From Lachnospiraceae bacterium G11 (lineage in GTDB: Bacteria; Bacillota; Clostridia; Lachnospirales; Lachnospiraceae): a stretch of 64,000 nt of DNA. The stretch spans positions 1 to 64,000 of the forward strand of contig FMWZ01000012.1 in NCBI GenBank assembly GCA_900103495.1, given 5' to 3'. The notes beneath the pieces are model-generated. The model had not been told where the DNA came from, did no database searches, and saw nothing but the letters and a program-made list of their open reading frames with translations. The translations under genes were made by a program, and so were the position numbers. Position 1 is the first letter of the stretch. Each line of letters starts with the position of its first letter. Positions 30,593 to 40,064 of this stretch are shown piece after piece.

Positions 30593-31558
30593 ATGAGTAT
30601 TAAAGATATTGTTGAAAAATACGGACTTCTGATTCTCGACGGCGGCGTCGGCTCAGAAGTAGAAAGACGTGGTTTTGAAGTAAAAGACAAACTCTGGTCT
30701 GCCAAGGCACTGGCCGAGAAGCCTGAGCTTTTGGAGCAGGTGCACTACGATTACTTTAAAGCCGGTGCCGACGTGGGAATCACAGCTTCCTACCAGGCGT
30801 CCCTTGCAGGTTTCAGAGAAAGCGGCTACTCCGACGAAGATGCCGAGAAGTTTATCAGAAAGTCGGTTCAGATTGTAAAGAGCGCAAGAGAGCGCTTTTA
30901 TAATGAATTATCTGATGAGGAAAAATCGAAGCGCCCCTACCCTTTGGTCATTGGGTCACTTGGACCCTATGCTGCATACTTTGCAGACGGTTCAGAGTAC
31001 ATCGGCTACAGTGACAAAATCGGTCCCGAGGAGTTCAAGGAGTTCCACAAGGCCCGCATAGAGTGGCTTCTTGACGAGGGCGTTGATGCCCTTGCAATTG
31101 AGACAACCCCTTCACTTAGAGAGCCCCTTGCAGTTCTTGATTACTTAAAAGAGAACCATCCCGAAGTTCCTGTCTGGGTAAGCTTCAACTCAAGAAGCGG
31201 CGACTCCGTAAGTGACGGCAAGCCCATAAAAGATGCGGCCAAAGCCATAAACGACTATGAGCAGGTTGTAGCCGTGGGGGTAAACTGCGTTGAACCCAAA
31301 TACGTATCTTCACTTATTTCAGAAATAAAGGCTTCTACAAACAAACTTATTGTTGTCTACCCCAACGTTGGACTTCACTACGACGAGAAATCCATCCGCT
31401 GGAAATGGAAACACGTAGACAACGAGGAAGAAGAGCGTTTCATCACTTTTTCCGACAAAACAAAGCAGTGGCACGAAGAGGGCGCCAATCTCATCGGCGG
31501 CTGCTGCAACTCCACCCCCTCCGACATCGCATCCATCGCCGCCTGGGCAAGAGCCTAG
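30593..31558 (+). CDS. mmuM: Homocysteine S-methyltransferase family protein
   Basis: The 321-aa protein is a cobalamin-independent methyltransferase TIM barrel. Marks are LILDGGVGSEVERRG, SYQASLAGF and VIGSLGPYAAYFADGSEYIG near residues 120-140, ALAIETTPSLREPLAVLDYL and the zinc site C-x(67)-GGCCNSTP (GVNCVEPKYV with NLIGGCCN). It would transfer the methyl group of S-methylmethionine to homocysteine, giving methionine. AAGGAAAAT precedes the ATG. Being in the operon with an amino acid ABC importer, it hints that the importer carries S-methylmethionine. Confidence 0.9.
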   Translation: MSIKDIVEKYGLLILDGGVGSEVERRGFEVKDKLWSAKALAEKPELLEQVHYDYFKAGADVGITASYQASLAGFRESGYSDEDAEKFIRKSVQIVKSARERFYNELSDEEKSKRPYPLVIGSLGPYAAYFADGSEYIGYSDKIGPEEFKEFHKARIEWLLDEGVDALAIETTPSLREPLAVLDYLKENHPEVPVWVSFNSRSGDSVSDGKPIKDAAKAINDYEQVVAVGVNCVEPKYVSSLISEIKASTNKLIVVYPNVGLHYDEKSIRWKWKHVDNEEEERFITFSDKTKQWHEEGANLIGGCCNSTPSDIASIAAWARA

Positions 31559-31564
31559 GCGGAT

Positions 31565-31693
31565 GTGCAAACAGGGGCCGGATGTGCAGAATGGGGACAG
31601 GCCCAAACTGCACACGAAGCGTGCAATTTGGGCCTGTCCCCATTCTGCACATCCGGCCCCCCCCCAGCCTGCACGTCGGCCCCCATTCTGCAC
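31565..31693. repeat. REP-like array, inverted-pair type, plus extra half units
   Basis: The central palindrome is GATGTGCAGAATGGGG...GTGCACACGAAGC... pairing around ACACGAAGCGTG, flanked by CCGG GGCC type arms. Further halves (GTGCAAACAGGGGCC and GGCCCCCATTCTGCAC) stand on both sides. Confidence 0.9.
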
Positions 31694-31726
31694 GTCCGGC
31701 GTAGAGATGAGAAAGCTTCAGTAGTG

Positions 31727-31735
31727 TGATATAAT
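31727..31735 (+). promoter_or_regulatory. Extended -10 promoter of the glycerate kinase operon
   Basis: TGA-TATAAT, 23 bp upstream of ATG 31759, with AAGGAAGGTG as the ribosome binding site between. No clear -35 hexamer is present. Confidence 0.6.
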
Positions 31736-31758
31736 TTCCACAAGGAAGGTGACATCAT

Positions 31759-32907
31759 ATGAAACTGCTTTTTGCGTCGGACTCATTCAAGGGTAGCCTC
31801 ACAAGTGAACAGACAATTGAACTTCTTACGAAAGCGGCAAGAGAGGTTTTCGGAGACTGCGAAACGGAGGGCGTCCCCGTTGCAGACGGTGGTGAAGGAA
31901 CCGTTGATGCCATAGTTGCGGCGGAGAAAGGCGAAATAGTCACCTGTACAGTTCGCGGTCCTTTGATGGAAACCATTAAGGCTCGCTACGGAGTGTTCGG
32001 TGGAAACCGTGCGGTTATAGAGATGTCGGCGGCTTCGGGTCTTCCCCTGGTTCCCGCAGACAAGCGTAACCCCATGAATACCACCACCTTTGGAACCGGC
32101 GAGCTGATTCTTGATGCCCTTGATAAGGGATACAGAGACATTTCCATAGCCATCGGAGGTTCCGCCACAAACGACGGCGGAATGGGCTGCGCCAAAGCCC
32201 TGGGAGTTCGCTTCCTGGATGAGGAGGGTGGAGAACTTGAAGGTTTTGGCAGAGATTTATTAAGGCTCCACAGCATCGATGCCACAAATCTTAATCCCCG
32301 AATTAAAGAATGCAAAATAACCGTCATGTGCGACGTCACCAATCCCCTTTGCGGGAAGGATGGGGCCACATGGACTTTTGGCGCCCAAAAAGGCGCAACG
32401 AAAGAAATCCAGGAACAGCTGGAAGAGGGCATGTGCAAATACAGAGACCTGATCAAAAAGGACTTCGGAATTGACTGCGACACCATTAAGGGGGCAGGGG
32501 CCGCCGGCGGACTTGGCGCGGCGCTTTGCGTATTCCTCGGGGGCAACATGAAATCCGGAATCGAAACCGTCCTTGATCTTATCAGATTTGACGAACGCCT
32601 TAGAGGCGTTGACCTGGTTGTTACAGGCGAGGGCCGCACCGACTGGCAAAGCTGTTTTGGCAAGGTTATGCAGGGAGTGGGAGAGAGAGCCAAAGCCAAA
32701 GGTATCCCCGTTCTTGGACTTTCGGGTTCACTTGGCAAGAATGCTCTTGATATCTGTGAGCATGGCGTAAGTTCCCTTATGACCACCGTTAATTCCCCAA
32801 TGACTCTTGAGGAAGCTATGGAAAAAGCAGAAACTCTCTACTTTGAAGCTGCCCTTCGCATGTTCAAATTTGTAGAGGCAGGAAGGCATATATGCTATAC
32901 TAAGTAA
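31759..32907 (+). CDS. Glycerate 2-kinase family (GlxK/GckA-like)
   Basis: The 382-aa protein is a class I glycerate kinase: MKLLFASDSFKGSLTSEQTIEL, VPVADGGEGTVDAIVAA, AIGGSATNDGGMGCAKALG and VVTGEGRTDWQSCFGK are the four conserved blocks. It phosphorylates D-glycerate with ATP, feeding glyoxylate or serine carbon into glycolysis. CAAGGAAGGTG precedes the start. The pncB gene follows after 36 bp, probably in the same transcript; an extended -10 (TGC-TATACT at 32896-32901) near the end of this gene may add a second promoter for it. Confidence 0.92.
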   Translation: MKLLFASDSFKGSLTSEQTIELLTKAAREVFGDCETEGVPVADGGEGTVDAIVAAEKGEIVTCTVRGPLMETIKARYGVFGGNRAVIEMSAASGLPLVPADKRNPMNTTTFGTGELILDALDKGYRDISIAIGGSATNDGGMGCAKALGVRFLDEEGGELEGFGRDLLRLHSIDATNLNPRIKECKITVMCDVTNPLCGKDGATWTFGAQKGATKEIQEQLEEGMCKYRDLIKKDFGIDCDTIKGAGAAGGLGAALCVFLGGNMKSGIETVLDLIRFDERLRGVDLVVTGEGRTDWQSCFGKVMQGVGERAKAKGIPVLGLSGSLGKNALDICEHGVSSLMTTVNSPMTLEEAMEKAETLYFEAALRMFKFVEAGRHICYTK

Positions 32908-32943
32908 AGTGGCAGCTTAAGCGCGACCCAAGAGGAGAGGAAA

Positions 32944-34161
32944 ATGAAATTAGAAAGAATAATTAACAGCTTACTGGAAACCGACTTATACAAGTTCAGC
33001 ATGGGACAGGCAATTTATCACCAGTTCCCGGGATACAAGACCACCTGGACCTTTAAGTGCAGAAATGAGGATGTTCATTTTACTGAGGAAATGGTGCAGG
33101 AAATTAAGGATCAGATCAGAGCTTACTGTGATTTGAGATTCAAAGAGGAAGAGCTTGAATATCTTGATACCATCAAGTGGTTCAAGGGTTCTTACATTGA
33201 TTTCCTCAGAATATGGAAGCCAAGATATGAGGACTTTGAGATTTCCACAGAAGGCGAGCATGGCCTCTCCATTGAAACCAAGGGAACCTGGCTTAACACT
33301 TCCATGTACGAGATTCCCACTCTTGCCATTGTAAATGAAGTTTATTTCAGAATGGCTTATGACTATGACGAGCTGTTTGAAAGCTTCAAGGTGAGACTTG
33401 AAGATAAGATAAATGCCCTTAAGTCAGGCAAGTATAACATTGGAGTTTTCTCGGAGTTCGGACTTAGAAGAAGACTTTCCGCCGAAGCTCAGGAGCTGGC
33501 GGTTACAAGACTTGCGGCTTTAAAGAATGAATGCAGGGACTGCCCTTCAAAGTTTGTGGGAACCAGCAATGTTTACCTTGCAAAGATGTCCGGAACTACT
33601 CCTGTCGGCACCATGGCTCACGAGTGGATCATGTGCGTCGGCCAGGGAGATCACAAGCATAATCCTGCCTACTCCAACTGGTATGCCCTTGACGCCTGGG
33701 TTAAGGAGTACGGAATCTTAAACGGAATTGCCCTTACGGATGCCATCACAACTGAGTGCTTCCTTAAGGACTTCCAGCTTACTTTCTCAACCCTTTTCAG
33801 CGGCGTTCGTCATGACTCGGGAGACCCCATCGAATGGGGCGAGAAGATGATTGCCCATTATGAAAGCCTTGGTATTGATGCCAAAACCAAAACTCTCCTT
33901 TTCTCCGATTCACTGGACTTTGAGAGAGCTGACAAGATATTCAGACACTTTAACGGAAGGGCAAAGGTAGCCTTCGGAATAGGCACCTATATTGCCAATG
34001 ATACCAAAGCAGAGCCTTTGAATATTGTTATGAAGACAACAGCCTGCAACGGCATGGATGTTGCCAAGATTTCAGACATTGAAGGCAAGAGCGTCTGCAA
34101 GAATCCCGACTATGTGGATTACTTGGAGAGGTGTATTGATTGGAGGATGAAGCACGACTAA
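32944..34161 (+). CDS. pncB: Nicotinate phosphoribosyltransferase
   Basis: The 405-aa protein joins nicotinic acid and PRPP (with ATP use) to make nicotinate mononucleotide for NAD salvage. Key blocks are LLETDLYKFSMGQAIYHQFPG, FGLRRRLSAEAQELA, KFVGTSNVYLAKMSGTTPVGTMAHEW and SGVRHDSGDPIEWGEK, where HDSGDP is the phosphoribosyl-binding motif of the family. Length fits short-form bacterial enzymes. GAGGAGAGG precedes ATG. The terminus is 12 bp from a REP array. Confidence 0.92.
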   Translation: MKLERIINSLLETDLYKFSMGQAIYHQFPGYKTTWTFKCRNEDVHFTEEMVQEIKDQIRAYCDLRFKEEELEYLDTIKWFKGSYIDFLRIWKPRYEDFEISTEGEHGLSIETKGTWLNTSMYEIPTLAIVNEVYFRMAYDYDELFESFKVRLEDKINALKSGKYNIGVFSEFGLRRRLSAEAQELAVTRLAALKNECRDCPSKFVGTSNVYLAKMSGTTPVGTMAHEWIMCVGQGDHKHNPAYSNWYALDAWVKEYGILNGIALTDAITTECFLKDFQLTFSTLFSGVRHDSGDPIEWGEKMIAHYESLGIDAKTKTLLFSDSLDFERADKIFRHFNGRAKVAFGIGTYIANDTKAEPLNIVMKTTACNGMDVAKISDIEGKSVCKNPDYVDYLERCIDWRMKHD

Positions 34162-34172
34162 GGCGGGCCGAC

Positions 34173-34239
34173 GTGCAGAATGGGGACAGGCCCAAACTGC
34201 ACGCGAAGCGTGCAATTTGGGCCTGTCCCCATTCTGCAC
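34173..34239. repeat. REP-like array, inverted-pair type
   Basis: GTGCAGAATGGGGACAGG... to ...CCTGTCCCCATTCTGCAC with a TGCACGCGAAGCGTGCA turn. It lies between the convergent pncB and histidine kinase genes and can form a long bidirectional hairpin; the histidine kinase stop is GTAG-AT-GTGCAG. Confidence 0.92.
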
Positions 34240-34241
34240 AT

Positions 34242-37052
34242 CTACTTCCTCTGAACCCCCAAACAGAACCTGCTCACTTCAAGAGCAAAATTGTCATAGT
34301 CCTTCTCCAGGAAGTCTTTTCTGCCTTCCTTAGCGGCGGTTTCGTGATTTCTTGCAAGGACCTGTATCTCGACCTGGCAGGCGCTTCCCATCATTCCTTT
34401 GATGCTGTGGGCCGCAAGGGCGTAGGCCTCAAGGTCACCGTCATCCAAAGCAAGTCGCATTCTGCTTAAGGCCTTTAGGGAGTCGTCAGCAACCTTGGCC
34501 ATTACTCTGCAGGCAAAATCTCTGCCTCCACAATAAAGCGTAATCTGCTTGAATTTCTCTTCCCCAAAGAATTCCTCTAAGTAATTAGCATCCGGTATTT
34601 GAGATGCATCTGTTTTTTCCAAAACTTCTTTAAGTTCAGCCTCATCGATTTCCTGAGCCTTCGGCGCTTCAGAAAGATATTTCGAAAGGACGCCCTCCAA
34701 AGTTGCTCCGTCCACGGGCTTTGAAATGTAGTCGTCGAAGCCGGCCTCCAGATACTCCCTGCGGCTGCCCTCTGTGGCGTTGGCAGTAAGGACGATGACG
34801 GGAGTGTGGTAGTTCAGATCGAAGGGGTGCTCCTTTATGGTTCGAAGCACATCAAGGCCGTCAAATTCGGGCATCATGTGATCGAGAAGAATCAAATCGT
34901 ATTTGTTCTGTTCGCAAAGTCCCACCGCATCACGGCCGTTATCAATAAGAATGGTGTTAACCTCGGTGTGCTTAAGAAGCTGCCTGATTACCATGAGGTT
35001 TGACTCGTTGTCGTCAACCACAAGAATGGTTTTGCCGGGGGCCTTAAAGGAGGCCTGATAATCGCTTGGAGCGGGTTTCTCCCTCTTGATAAACTTCCAG
35101 TCCTCGCCGATGGGCAGCTCATCAACCACATGCTGAGGAATCTCAACATAGAAGGTTGAACCCTTGCCGTAGGCGGATTTCACGGTAACATTTCCGTTCA
35201 TGATGCCGGTCAAAGCCTTCACAATTGAAAGCCCAAGGCCGGTACCCTGGATATTTCGGTTTTTCTTCTCATCAATTCTCGTAAAGGAATCGAAAAGCTT
35301 TGCGCAGTCCTCTTCCCTGATGCCGATACCCGAGTCGGAAACTTCAAAGTGGAGGATTACGTTTTTACCGGAATTAATCTCGGAAGATTTGCTATCTGTG
35401 GGGGCTTCTGTGGCATAAACCTTTAAGCCGATGAAGCCGGATTTCGTGTATTTTGCGGCGTTTGTGATGAGGTTAATGACAATCTGCTTGATTCTGTTCT
35501 CGTCGCCCTCAAGAACCGAAGGAATGGCGGCGGAAATGTCGGTCCTTACTTCAAGGCTTTGGGGCGCCGCCTGCTCCGAAAGGAAGGTGCTAAGGTCGTT
35601 CACCAGATCTGCCGACTTGTAGGGGTCGGTAACCAGGTTGAACCTTCCTGATTCTATCTTGGAAAAATCCAAAACATCTCCGATAATGGACATCAACAGG
35701 TTGCAGGAACGCTTGATGTGATCGGAGTAGATTGCGATATCTTCGTCGGTGTTCTCCCTGAGAATCATCTCGTTCATGCCGATGATGCTGTTGATGGGAG
35801 TGCGGATTTCGTGGGACATGTTTGCAAGGAAGGTGGATTTTACAATGCTTGCGTCGATGGCGGCACGCTTATCCCTCTCGCTTGTGATGATGTCACCAAC
35901 TGTATGAATCATTGCGCAGGCCATCAGAGCGTAAATGCCGACAACCATGCATATTCCGGTGGGGTAGTCGTAGGCCAGGTTGATGAAAGCCATCTCGTAA
36001 CCTGTCAGCACGATAAGGAGAATGAGGCCGATGGCAACCCATTTGTACTCCTTGATTTTTCTGTCGATGGCATCCTTGATAATAAGGAAAAACGCAATGG
36101 CCGAGGTGATGGCAACGGTGGTGTCATTGGCTCCCAGGGTTCTCTGGAAGGAGAGAATGTCTCCGAAGTGGAGAACGCAGATTGCAATCTCGTCCACAAG
36201 AAGCACCGCAACCAGAAGAATGCAGATCTTCTGATATCTGTGCTGTTGCACCTCATCCATATATCTTATGAAAATAATGGGCATTATGGGAGTTATCATG
36301 TAGCCCACAAGGCCGCTGTAAAAGTTGTCGCCGAAAACCACCTGATAAAGGTAGGAGTCTGTTATTGCCCAGACGGAAACCGCCATCATTCCGTAGGCAA
36401 GAAGCCTGAAGGAAAGATTCCTGATTCCGTAAATGTGGCTGATGCCGAAGTTAACGGCCAAAAGAACTATGGATATGAAAAGAAGCAGCAAAGATGCTAT
36501 GAATCTGAAGCCGTTCTCGGTCCAGAGGGAACCTACGATTCCGTACATGTCGCCGTAGGAAACCTTATAGAAGCTTCCGTTGTTGGCTCCTGCTTCATCC
36601 TTGAAGATTCGAAGGGTTTTGCCGCAGTCCTCGGCACTTAAAGGAATTGCCCAGGTCTTGCCTTTGACAACCTTGCCGGGAAGCCATGCATCCTCGCCGT
36701 TATACTGATGCCTCAGTTCGCCGTCTATGTACAGCTTGTGATTCCTGCTGGTTCTCCAAAGCAGATATTCACCGTCCTTGATATCGTCGGGAAGAACGGT
36801 GGAAATATCCACGGATTCTCCAAATTTAACTTTGATGTTTATGGGAAATGTACATTCTCCGGAGAGCCCGGAGCCTGTGGTGTATGTCCAGGTAGAGTCA
36901 AGGGTATTGATGACACCCTTCTCAAAAGATGTTGTGGTGTGGAACAGCTCGCTCAAAATAAAGAGCACAAATATTACGCCCACCGTTACCCACGATGCAG
37001 CAATGCATATTATTTTCAGTATGTCGAACTTGCTTATTTTATCTTTCGCCAT
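34242..37052 (-). CDS. Hybrid sensor histidine kinase with REC and Hpt domains
   Basis: The 936-aa protein has a membrane helix (11-33), an extracytoplasmic domain to about 175, a block of about seven membrane spans (to about 395), HisKA with H414 in MSHEIRTPINSIIGMNEMIL, HATPase (NLITNAAKYTKSG, DSGIGIREED, GTGLGLSIVKA), a receiver domain with the phospho-acceptor Asp724 in LLDHMMPEF, and a C-terminal Hpt domain with H882 in AAHSIKGMMG. Phosphate can therefore move His-Asp-His within one protein and then to an outside regulator, which is not encoded nearby. GAGGTGACCAC precedes ATG 37052. Ligand and target are unknown. Confidence 0.9.
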   Translation of the reverse strand: MAKDKISKFDILKIICIAASWVTVGVIFVLFILSELFHTTTSFEKGVINTLDSTWTYTTGSGLSGECTFPINIKVKFGESVDISTVLPDDIKDGEYLLWRTSRNHKLYIDGELRHQYNGEDAWLPGKVVKGKTWAIPLSAEDCGKTLRIFKDEAGANNGSFYKVSYGDMYGIVGSLWTENGFRFIASLLLLFISIVLLAVNFGISHIYGIRNLSFRLLAYGMMAVSVWAITDSYLYQVVFGDNFYSGLVGYMITPIMPIIFIRYMDEVQQHRYQKICILLVAVLLVDEIAICVLHFGDILSFQRTLGANDTTVAITSAIAFFLIIKDAIDRKIKEYKWVAIGLILLIVLTGYEMAFINLAYDYPTGICMVVGIYALMACAMIHTVGDIITSERDKRAAIDASIVKSTFLANMSHEIRTPINSIIGMNEMILRENTDEDIAIYSDHIKRSCNLLMSIIGDVLDFSKIESGRFNLVTDPYKSADLVNDLSTFLSEQAAPQSLEVRTDISAAIPSVLEGDENRIKQIVINLITNAAKYTKSGFIGLKVYATEAPTDSKSSEINSGKNVILHFEVSDSGIGIREEDCAKLFDSFTRIDEKKNRNIQGTGLGLSIVKALTGIMNGNVTVKSAYGKGSTFYVEIPQHVVDELPIGEDWKFIKREKPAPSDYQASFKAPGKTILVVDDNESNLMVIRQLLKHTEVNTILIDNGRDAVGLCEQNKYDLILLDHMMPEFDGLDVLRTIKEHPFDLNYHTPVIVLTANATEGSRREYLEAGFDDYISKPVDGATLEGVLSKYLSEAPKAQEIDEAELKEVLEKTDASQIPDANYLEEFFGEEKFKQITLYCGGRDFACRVMAKVADDSLKALSRMRLALDDGDLEAYALAAHSIKGMMGSACQVEIQVLARNHETAAKEGRKDFLEKDYDNFALEVSRFCLGVQRK

Positions 37053-37114
37053 GTGGTCACCTCAATCCCCTAAGTAGTATAAATTTATCATAAATTGAGG
37101 CTCTTTAGCAAGAG

Positions 37115-37219
37115 GTGCAAACAGGGGCCGACGTGCAGAATGGGGACAGGCCCAAACTGCACACGAAGCGTGCAATTTGGGCCTGTCCCCATTCTGCACA
37201 TCGGCCCCCCATTCTGCAC
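37115..37219. repeat. REP-like array, inverted-pair type
   Basis: As at 31565, with GTGCAAACAGGGGCCGACGTGCAG on the left and matching CGGCCCCCCATTCTGCAC on the right. LacI-1's stop codon TAG (minus strand) is followed directly by GTGCAGAATGG. Confidence 0.92.
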
Positions 37220-38281
37220 CTATATCTGCTTCACAGAATTTCTTTCAATCAAAACCGAAGGTATACGCACATCGGCGATATCCTCGGAAACGGCTCCGGG
37301 ATTCTCGATGAGGTTTATGACGGCGTTGGCAGCCCTGCAGCCGATTTCCGGCAAAGGCAGCGCCATGGTGGTAAGCTCGGGGGTAAGACCCGAGGAAATA
37401 TCCTGATTATCGTAGCCAAGGACTGAAATGTCACGGCCCGGCACAATGCCTCGCTCTAGAAGTGCAGCATAGGCACCGGAGGCAATGGCGTCGGACATAC
37501 AAAAAACAGCGGTAATATCCTTATCGAGAAGGTATTTCATTCCTTCGTAGCCGCCGACCTTGAACCAGCTTCCGTATTTTACAAGCTCTGGGTCAAAGAG
37601 AATTCTCTCCTCCAGCATGGCCTTCTGAATACCGAGAACTCGGTTGATGGTGTGGGTGTTGTCGTATTCGCCGGCAATGACACCAATCTTTCTGTGACCC
37701 TTGGAAACAAGATATTTTATGGCATCGTATCCGCCGGTGATATCGTCAAGGCGGAAGGTGGGGTATTGCCTGTCCACCGAAACCGCATAGGCCATTACAA
37801 TAGGAAGACCTGAGGCGGAGAATAAATTGCGGACCGTGTGCTCGTGGCTTCCCACATATATAAGACCGTCCAGATTAAGGGTTTCCATCTTGGCCAGGAC
37901 ATCCTTTAAGGTCTTATCAAGCAAGGTTTCGTCCAGGAGCCATTCTCTGTGCCATCTGCCAAAAAGCCGCATATTCTCAATTACCACATTATAGCCGTGT
38001 TCCTCGCAGCAGCTCATGATTCCTTCTACTATGGAAGGAGAGGAGAACTCGATCAGATCCTCGGCAATGATTCCTATGGTCTTAGTGGATACCGCACGAA
38101 GACTTCTGGCAAGGGAACTGGGGCGATAACCCATTCTTGCCACTTCAATTCTTATCTTCTCTGCGATTTCATCGCTTACCTTATTACTTTTTCCGTTTAA
38201 GACATTAGAGACGGTGGAAATCGATACACCACACGCTTTTGCGACATCTCTGATTGTCACAGGTCCTGCTTTCTGTCCCAT
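37220..38281 (-). CDS. LacI-family repressor 1 of the arabino-oligosaccharide locus
   Basis: The 353-aa protein has the LacI helix-turn-helix VTIRDVAKACGVSISTVSNVLNG, hinge YRPSSLARSLR, and a sugar-binding core with periplasmic-binding fold (FCMSDAIASGAYAALLERGIVPG, SVLGYDNQDISSGLTPELTTMALP). It is a close paralogue of LacI-2 (46053-47114), and the DNA recognition part is nearly identical. The gene is divergent from the sugar ABC operon at 38557, whose promoter holds a perfect palindrome. It probably represses that operon and itself. Confidence 0.9.
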   Translation of the reverse strand: MGQKAGPVTIRDVAKACGVSISTVSNVLNGKSNKVSDEIAEKIRIEVARMGYRPSSLARSLRAVSTKTIGIIAEDLIEFSSPSIVEGIMSCCEEHGYNVVIENMRLFGRWHREWLLDETLLDKTLKDVLAKMETLNLDGLIYVGSHEHTVRNLFSASGLPIVMAYAVSVDRQYPTFRLDDITGGYDAIKYLVSKGHRKIGVIAGEYDNTHTINRVLGIQKAMLEERILFDPELVKYGSWFKVGGYEGMKYLLDKDITAVFCMSDAIASGAYAALLERGIVPGRDISVLGYDNQDISSGLTPELTTMALPLPEIGCRAANAVINLIENPGAVSEDIADVRIPSVLIERNSVKQI

Positions 38282-38365
38282 TTTATCTCCGTGTATAATG
38301 TGAAATATCGTGTAAAATCAAGCTAAATTTGTATTATAGTTTATTTTATTTAAATTGCATGAAAA

Positions 38366-38381
38366 GGTCAAACGATTTTCC
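38366..38381. promoter_or_regulatory. Auxiliary LacI operator
   Basis: GGTCAAACGATTTTCC matches the main operator GGTAAATCGATTTACC at most positions. It lies 132 bp from the main operator, close to the LacI-1 promoter (ATTATA near 38335). Confidence 0.6.
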
Positions 38382-38458
38382 GTGAAAAACGGCGAACCTC
38401 TAATTTTTTGTTCAAAACTTACAAAAACAGAACTGCAATTTTGTTCAACAATCTCATA

Positions 38459-38513
38459 TTGACGAAATCTGACCACTGAAATATAATCGACTTAGAAGGT
38501 AAATCGATTTACC
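38459..38513 (+). promoter_or_regulatory. Promoter and LacI operator of the first arabino-oligosaccharide operon
   Basis: TTGACG (38459-38464), 17 bp, TATAAT (38482-38487), and GGTAAATCGATTTACC (38498-38513), a perfect 16-bp palindrome placed over and just after the transcription start. The same layout and most of the same bases recur at 47291-47345. Confidence 0.88.
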
Positions 38514-38556
38514 GTTTATACCAAGCCAGTTTTATTACTTATAAGGAGGATATTAC

Positions 38557-40008
38557 ATGAAAAAGAAGTTATTGGCAACTCTCTTGGCAACAGCCTTCGC
38601 TGTTACAACTCTTGTAGGCTGCGGCGGATCAAATGCAGCAGCACCTGCAGCTGAAAGCTCAGACAACAAGACAGCCGAGACAACCGAAGCAGCTGACGTT
38701 ACAGCAGACGCAGCAGCTACAACAGGCAAACAGACAGATGGTAAGAATGTTCCTGTTCTTACAACTGAGCCTATGGAAATCACTCTTTGGGATATTTCCA
38801 CAGAGGATCCCAACAAGTCAATTGCGGAAGCAGCTGTAGCAAGATTCGAAGCTGACTATCCCAACATCAAAGTTAACCACATTCATCAGCAGAACGATAC
38901 ATACAAGCAGCAGCTTGTAGTAGCAATGAGCTCAGGCCAGTGCCCTGACATCTACGTTCACTGGGGTGGCGGTCCCATGGCTGAGTACTACAAGTCAGGT
39001 TTCGCTAACGACATCACAGATATGTACGCTAAATATGATCATCCCGAATATGTTGAAGCAGCAGTTGCTCAGTCTTCATACGACGGAAAGATGCTTGCAA
39101 TTCCTTTCAGCGGACTTACAGGCTGCGATATCTTCTATAATAAGACAATCTTCGCAAACCTTGGCCTCGAGATTCCTCAGACAATCGATGAACTCGAAGA
39201 AGTTTGTGAAACACTTAAATCCAACGGCTACATTCCTTTCACACTTGCAAATGCTTCAAAGTGGACAGGTTCCATGTACTACATGTACCTTGTAGCTCGT
39301 CACTCAGGAAATGCTGAGTTCGATGCAGCTTACACCCAGGAGAACGGTGGTTCCTTCACAAGCCCTGCATTTATCTATGCCGGCGAGAAGATCCAGGATT
39401 GGGTTAGGAAGGGTTACTTCCCTGATGGCGTTAACTCACTTTCAGCAGATGACAACCAGGACAGAGCACTTCTTTATGACGGATCTGCAGCAATGATGCT
39501 TCACGGTCAGTGGCAGGTTGGCGGTATCAAGGCTGATAACGAAGAGTGGTACAACGAGAACATCGGCGTATTCCGTTTCCCTGAGGATTCAGAAGCTAAG
39601 GCAGCAGGCGTTCCCCAGAACGTAGAAATCGGTACAGCAATCGGTATGGGTATGACATTCAACTGCTTCAAGGAAGACGGTTCCGTTGACCAGGATAAGC
39701 TTGATGCATGCTTCGTACTTGCAACTCAGTACTTCAACGATGATACCTACAATGCAGCACAGGTAGCAGCAGGAACAGTTCCTTCAATCAAGGGCTTCAA
39801 CGAGAACATTGACGATCCTAACAACAAGTACTGCATCGATGTATTCTTCAATGCTTCAAACGTTCAGCTCTGGTACGATCAGTACCTTCCCGCTTCTGTT
39901 ACAGAAGTACACAAGAACTGCATGACAGAACTCTTTGGTCTTGAGAAGACACCTGAAGAGATCGGCGAAGAGCAGGATGCAGCAATGCAGAAAGCACTGG
40001 CTGAATAG
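38557..40008 (+). CDS. Sugar ABC transporter substrate-binding lipoprotein 1
   Basis: The 483-aa protein has a signal peptide with lipobox LVGCGG, an Ala/Thr-rich linker (23-65) and a family 1 (MalE-like) sugar-binding domain: EITLWDISTEDPNKSIAEAAVARFEADYPNIKVN, DIYVHWGGGPMAEYYKSG, IPFSGLTGCDIFYNKTIFANLGL and MMLHGQWQVGG. It binds oligosaccharides for the permease pair that follows. TAAGGAGG precedes the ATG. It is the first gene after the LacI-controlled promoter. Confidence 0.92.
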   Translation: MKKKLLATLLATAFAVTTLVGCGGSNAAAPAAESSDNKTAETTEAADVTADAAATTGKQTDGKNVPVLTTEPMEITLWDISTEDPNKSIAEAAVARFEADYPNIKVNHIHQQNDTYKQQLVVAMSSGQCPDIYVHWGGGPMAEYYKSGFANDITDMYAKYDHPEYVEAAVAQSSYDGKMLAIPFSGLTGCDIFYNKTIFANLGLEIPQTIDELEEVCETLKSNGYIPFTLANASKWTGSMYYMYLVARHSGNAEFDAAYTQENGGSFTSPAFIYAGEKIQDWVRKGYFPDGVNSLSADDNQDRALLYDGSAAMMLHGQWQVGGIKADNEEWYNENIGVFRFPEDSEAKAAGVPQNVEIGTAIGMGMTFNCFKEDGSVDQDKLDACFVLATQYFNDDTYNAAQVAAGTVPSIKGFNENIDDPNNKYCIDVFFNASNVQLWYDQYLPASVTEVHKNCMTELFGLEKTPEEIGEEQDAAMQKALAE

Positions 40009-40064
40009 TGTATAATCAATTTGTAACGATTAGTAATCTAAGCTGCGGCTGGATTTAGAAACCG

